Origin: Actinomycetes bacterium
Lineage (GTDB): Bacteria > Actinomycetota > Acidimicrobiia > Acidimicrobiales > Acidimicrobiaceae
Assembly: GCA_021826315.1 (NCBI GenBank)
Contig: JAKAZZ010000007.1
Coordinates: 1-64,000 of the forward strand
DNA length: 64,000 bases
Direction: 5' to 3'
The translations under genes were made by a program, and so were the position numbers. Below, piece by piece: positions 61,593 through 64,000 of the stretch (its first letter is position 1; every line of letters starts with the position of its first letter). The notes under the pieces were generated by a model. The model did not search any database, was not told where the DNA came from, and was given only the letters and a program-made list of their open reading frames with translations.

Positions 61593-61625
61593 GTGTTTTA
61601 CAATAGTGGTACAAAACACTACAAT
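61593..61625 (+). promoter_or_regulatory. merR-type promoter with overlapping palindrome
   Basis: TTTACA (61597-61602) and TACAAT (61620-61625) are separated by exactly 17 bp, a strong housekeeping-type promoter. GTGTTTT (61593-61599) and AAAACAC (61613-61619) form an inverted repeat across the -35 box and the spacer, a typical position for a MerR-family operator. The regulator starts 47 bp further on. Confidence 0.7.
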
Positions 61626-61671
61626 TAACGTAATTCTAGCGAGTTGAATTTCGCGAGGATTTGAGGCGCAA

Positions 61672-62418
61672 ATGGCTGTTCGACAGAGGGCTACCTCTGA
61701 ATATCAATTTCAAAGAGGGCTGTCCATTGAGGATCTCTCGACGAACACTGGTGTCGCGATAGAGACGATTCGTTATTATCAGCGTCGCGGATTGATCGAT
61801 GCCCCAGAGCGCAATGGCCGTCGAGGCTTCTACGGCGTTGAAGCTGTAGGGCGACTAAGCGAGATAACTTCTCTCCGTCAGCAAGGCTTTAGTCTGCGAG
61901 AGATCGAGCGAAAACTAGCAGACGAACCGGAAGAGTCGGCAGCTTTGATGGACTTTGATGAACTTGCGCTTCGTTCCAAGATTCCCGCCCCAATATTGCA
62001 AAGTTTGATGGCGGAGCAGATTCTTGTTCCGTTGCACGTCGATGGCGAGAGTAAATTCAACAGCAGTGACGTTGCTATGGCCCGTGCGGCTCTTCAACTA
62101 CTCGGTAAAGGACTTCCATTCAGTGAGCTGCTAGGGCTCGCAAAGGTGCATATAGAGCGAATGGAGGAGACTGTAGATGATGCAATCGGAGTCTTCGATC
62201 GGACAGTACGCCGACCTATAACCTCTACCGAAGAGCAGTTTGTCGATGAATTTAAGGAATTTATCGAAATAAGTGAAGTCCTCTCCCGACTCGTAGCGCT
62301 GAATTTTCAGCGATTACTCACAATTAGAGCCCAAAGGCATCTCGATCTAACTGGTTCGAAACTCGAAAAAGAGGTCGTAGCACGGCTGTTTAAAGAATAT
62401 TTGGAGTCCAATGTCTGA
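61672..62418 (+). CDS. MerR-family transcriptional regulator
   Basis: 248 residues. The N-terminal MerR DNA-binding domain (about 16-85) reads LSIEDLSTNTGVAIETIRYYQ, RRGLIDAPERNGRRGFYG and RLSEITSLRQQGFSLREIE, the full HTH plus wing. The rest (about 95-245) is a helical sensor region (KIPAPILQSLMAEQILVPL; LGKGLPFSELLGLAKVHI) without Cys clusters, so a metal sensor is unlikely; a small-molecule or lipid-related ligand is more plausible. The start ATG at 61672 gives a run into the palindromic promoter upstream, suggesting self-regulation. Its stop overlaps the menG ATG, so it may control menaquinone genes directly. Confidence 0.88.
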   Translation: MAVRQRATSEYQFQRGLSIEDLSTNTGVAIETIRYYQRRGLIDAPERNGRRGFYGVEAVGRLSEITSLRQQGFSLREIERKLADEPEESAALMDFDELALRSKIPAPILQSLMAEQILVPLHVDGESKFNSSDVAMARAALQLLGKGLPFSELLGLAKVHIERMEETVDDAIGVFDRTVRRPITSTEEQFVDEFKEFIEISEVLSRLVALNFQRLLTIRAQRHLDLTGSKLEKEVVARLFKEYLESNV

Positions 62419-63124
62419 AAAGAACCTAAACCGATCGTCCCCTCTGCCAACACAGGAAGATAAAGCGCGCTTTGTGCAAGAGATGTTTGACTCGATTTCA
62501 CCCCGCTATGACCTTGTCAATAGAGTGATGACGTTCAAGATGGATCAACGATGGAGGCGCTTTGGAGCCAAGTCGCTGAATCTTTTGCGCGGAAGTAAGG
62601 TCTTGGATGTTGCATGTGGAACTGGTGACTTTGTAAAGATGCTCACTTCCATGGACTATGACGTCATCGGGATGGACTTCTCAATTGGAATGTTGAGCCA
62701 TGCCAACATCGATGGTTTGACGCAGGGCGACGCGATGATGATGCCCTTCGGCGATGGCGTCTTTGACGGCGTAACCTGTGGATTCGCACTTAGAAACTTC
62801 GCTGATCTTGGAACGGTCTTTGATGAGTTTGTCCGTGTTGTGCGACCTGGGGGACGCCTCTGCCTCGTTGAGGTTTCGCGCCCATCGAACGGATTAATCA
62901 AATTCGGTCATGGCCTTTATTTTGACCGAATTGTACCCCGAGTTGGAGCACTCCTCTCCTCTAGCGAGCCGTACAAATACCTCCCAGCCTCAACTGCGTA
63001 TCTTCCAAATGAGGCGAGATTGCGCTCAATGTTGTTGGAAAGTGGTTTCGAGGGTGTCACATTCAAGTACTTTCTTGGCGGGTCGTCTCAGGTGATTATG
63101 GCCACCAAAGGTGGCCTTCGATGA
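62411..63124 (+). CDS. menG: Demethylmenaquinone methyltransferase
   Basis: SAM-dependent methyltransferase (UbiE/MenG) that does the last step of menaquinone synthesis. 237 residues. Motifs: FVQEMFDSISPRYDLVNRVMT, KVLDVACGTGDFVKML (SAM site), GDAMMMPFGDGVFDGVTCGF and VVRPGGRLCLVEVSRP. It overlaps the regulator stop by eight bases and is followed by menF with an ATGA overlap, so the three form one transcript. Confidence 0.95.
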   Translation: MSEKNLNRSSPLPTQEDKARFVQEMFDSISPRYDLVNRVMTFKMDQRWRRFGAKSLNLLRGSKVLDVACGTGDFVKMLTSMDYDVIGMDFSIGMLSHANIDGLTQGDAMMMPFGDGVFDGVTCGFALRNFADLGTVFDEFVRVVRPGGRLCLVEVSRPSNGLIKFGHGLYFDRIVPRVGALLSSSEPYKYLPASTAYLPNEARLRSMLLESGFEGVTFKYFLGGSSQVIMATKGGLR

Positions 63125-64000
63125 CATCGCTCTTAGAGTCTCTCGCCGCGGTCGACTTTCATGGCTCGGTGGCAGTTTCCGTCTTTGGTACGAACGTATT
63201 TGTCTCCCGCTCATCCACTTCATTCGATGGGGACGTAGAGGAGGTCCTCGACCACTTTGCCGATGTGATTCGAAGCGGAGACGCCAGTGTTTTGTTGTCG
63301 TCTGGGTCACTTTTACTAACTTACGGCGAGACAATAGCTCGTTTCAATTGTGATCCACGTGAGGCTTTTCATGAGTTGCGGAACGACCTTCGTGAATTCG
63401 ATGACGATCTCGCCTCTTCGATTCTGTCCTTCGCGACAATTCCATTTGATCCGAGTAGGTCTGGGGTCGACATCTCCATTCCAGCGGTTGCAATACGAGT
63501 CTCGAGCACCGTTGTTGACATTACGGTAACTTCAAAGTCGCCGAATGGAATTAATGCGATATTCGATCATCTCCGAAGCGCTGATTCGTCACAATTCGTA
63601 GAGGGACACGCTTCCGGAGAACTAATATTTCCCATTACTCGTAATGAGTGGATCAACAGTGCCGCCAATGCGATTAAGGCTATCCGGGAGAGTAAATTTC
63701 GGAAGATTGTGCTTTCGAGAAGGGCTCGGATGGCGATAGAAGGGGGTCGAGTTGACCGCCTTCGATCGATCGAAAGACTCGCAAAGCTATATACGGGAGC
63801 TACGGTTTTTTCTGTAGGAAAGCTACTTGGGGCTACTCCTGAATTGTTGATGAAGCGCGACGGTCGTTTCTTCTCGAGTCATCCTCTTGCTGGCACCACA
63901 AAGTCTGGCGGAGAGGCGGAGCTACTCGCCTCACACAAGGATAACCACGAACATCGAATAGTTGTCGATCACATACTCGAGTCCTTGGCCGATCTATCGA
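63121..64000 (+). CDS. menF: Isochorismate synthase MenF, 3' end outside window
   Basis: The ATG at 63121 overlaps the menG TGA (ATGA). 293 codons are open to the window edge. The chorismate-binding enzyme motifs that are visible are RKIVLSRRARM, LLGATPELLMKRDG, HPLAGTTKSGGEAE and HKDNHEHRIVVDHI, in the order seen in MenF/EntC/DhbC. The enzyme turns chorismate into isochorismate, the first step of menaquinone synthesis. The C-terminal active-site region with PTPAV.G lies beyond the window. Menaquinone rather than siderophore function is inferred from the link to menG. Confidence 0.92.
   Translation, partial: MTSLLESLAAVDFHGSVAVSVFGTNVFVSRSSTSFDGDVEEVLDHFADVIRSGDASVLLSSGSLLLTYGETIARFNCDPREAFHELRNDLREFDDDLASSILSFATIPFDPSRSGVDISIPAVAIRVSSTVVDITVTSKSPNGINAIFDHLRSADSSQFVEGHASGELIFPITRNEWINSAANAIKAIRESKFRKIVLSRRARMAIEGGRVDRLRSIERLAKLYTGATVFSVGKLLGATPELLMKRDGRFFSSHPLAGTTKSGGEAELLASHKDNHEHRIVVDHILESLADLS

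Noticed and set aside
1-64000. tRNA, rRNA, CRISPR arrays, complete insertion sequences or prophage
   Set aside because: No cloverleaf-like gene, regularly spaced repeats, transposase or phage structural gene was recognised on either strand.

Overview
The window reads as chromosome of a bacterium with intermediate base composition (near half G+C by eye), frequent GTG and TTG starts and several apparently leaderless promoters. The gene order alaS-ruvX-mltG-aroE, a PspA fused to a PspA-associated domain, SEDS cell-shape genes, menaquinone genes and the secreted GY..V..DGGVF.FGDA repeat all point to an actinobacterium. My guess is a member of the Acidimicrobiia, possibly an acidophile of the Acidithrix/Ferrimicrobium kind; the genus is inference and nothing here proves it.

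Layout. (1) 1-7520: the 3' part of a giant secreted adhesin-like gene (2,505 visible codons, open to the window edge) made of fibronectin-III-like domains in a 1.2-kb super-repeat and ending in a six-unit propeller-like repeat. (2) 7.7-10.8 kb, minus strand: a small DxDxD protein, a short RarA and AspRS. (3) 11-20.8 kb, plus strand: alaS, ruvX, mltG, aroE and the type IV pilus motor genes pilB, pilT (with an unusual N-terminal extension) and pilC, met by a convergent NrtR-like Nudix regulator. (4) 21.7-29.8 kb: DsbA/FrnE-like oxidoreductase, two acyl-CoA dehydrogenases flanking a methyltransferase-like gene and two glycosyltransferases, then a BNR-repeat lipoprotein. (5) 29.9-33.9 kb: a decayed MarR-type regulator and a minus-strand HlyD-like/GT2 exopolysaccharide pair. 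(6) 34-43.9 kb: PspA-PspAA, rodA, a bifunctional-nuclease-family gene, a D-2-hydroxyacid dehydrogenase, a metallo-hydrolase, a peroxiredoxin, a PAS-PAS-GAF-GGDEF protein and a second SEDS protein. (7) 43.9-47.4 kb: nadC, nadA, nadB for de novo NAD synthesis. (8) 47.4-49.8 kb: an oversized PLP decarboxylase. (9) 49.9-61.6 kb: a polyphosphate neighbourhood (ppk1, CYTH triphosphatase, ppx, and later a PPK2) interleaved with envelope genes (LPG-synthase-type membrane protein, AI-2E family transporter, NodB deacetylase, a glycosyltransferase carrying what looks like a dead NodB domain, DMT transporter). (10) 61.6-64 kb: a MerR-type regulator with a clear promoter/palindrome, menG and a 3'-cut menF.

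Most interesting for follow-up: the glycosyltransferase-membrane segment-pseudo-NodB fusion sitting next to an intact NodB gene; the dispersed polyphosphate cluster; the PspA-PspAA fusion; the PilT with a GspE-N-like front end; the super-repeat structure of the giant protein; and the MarR pseudogene with two in-frame stops. I see no tRNA, rRNA, CRISPR array, prophage or complete insertion sequence.
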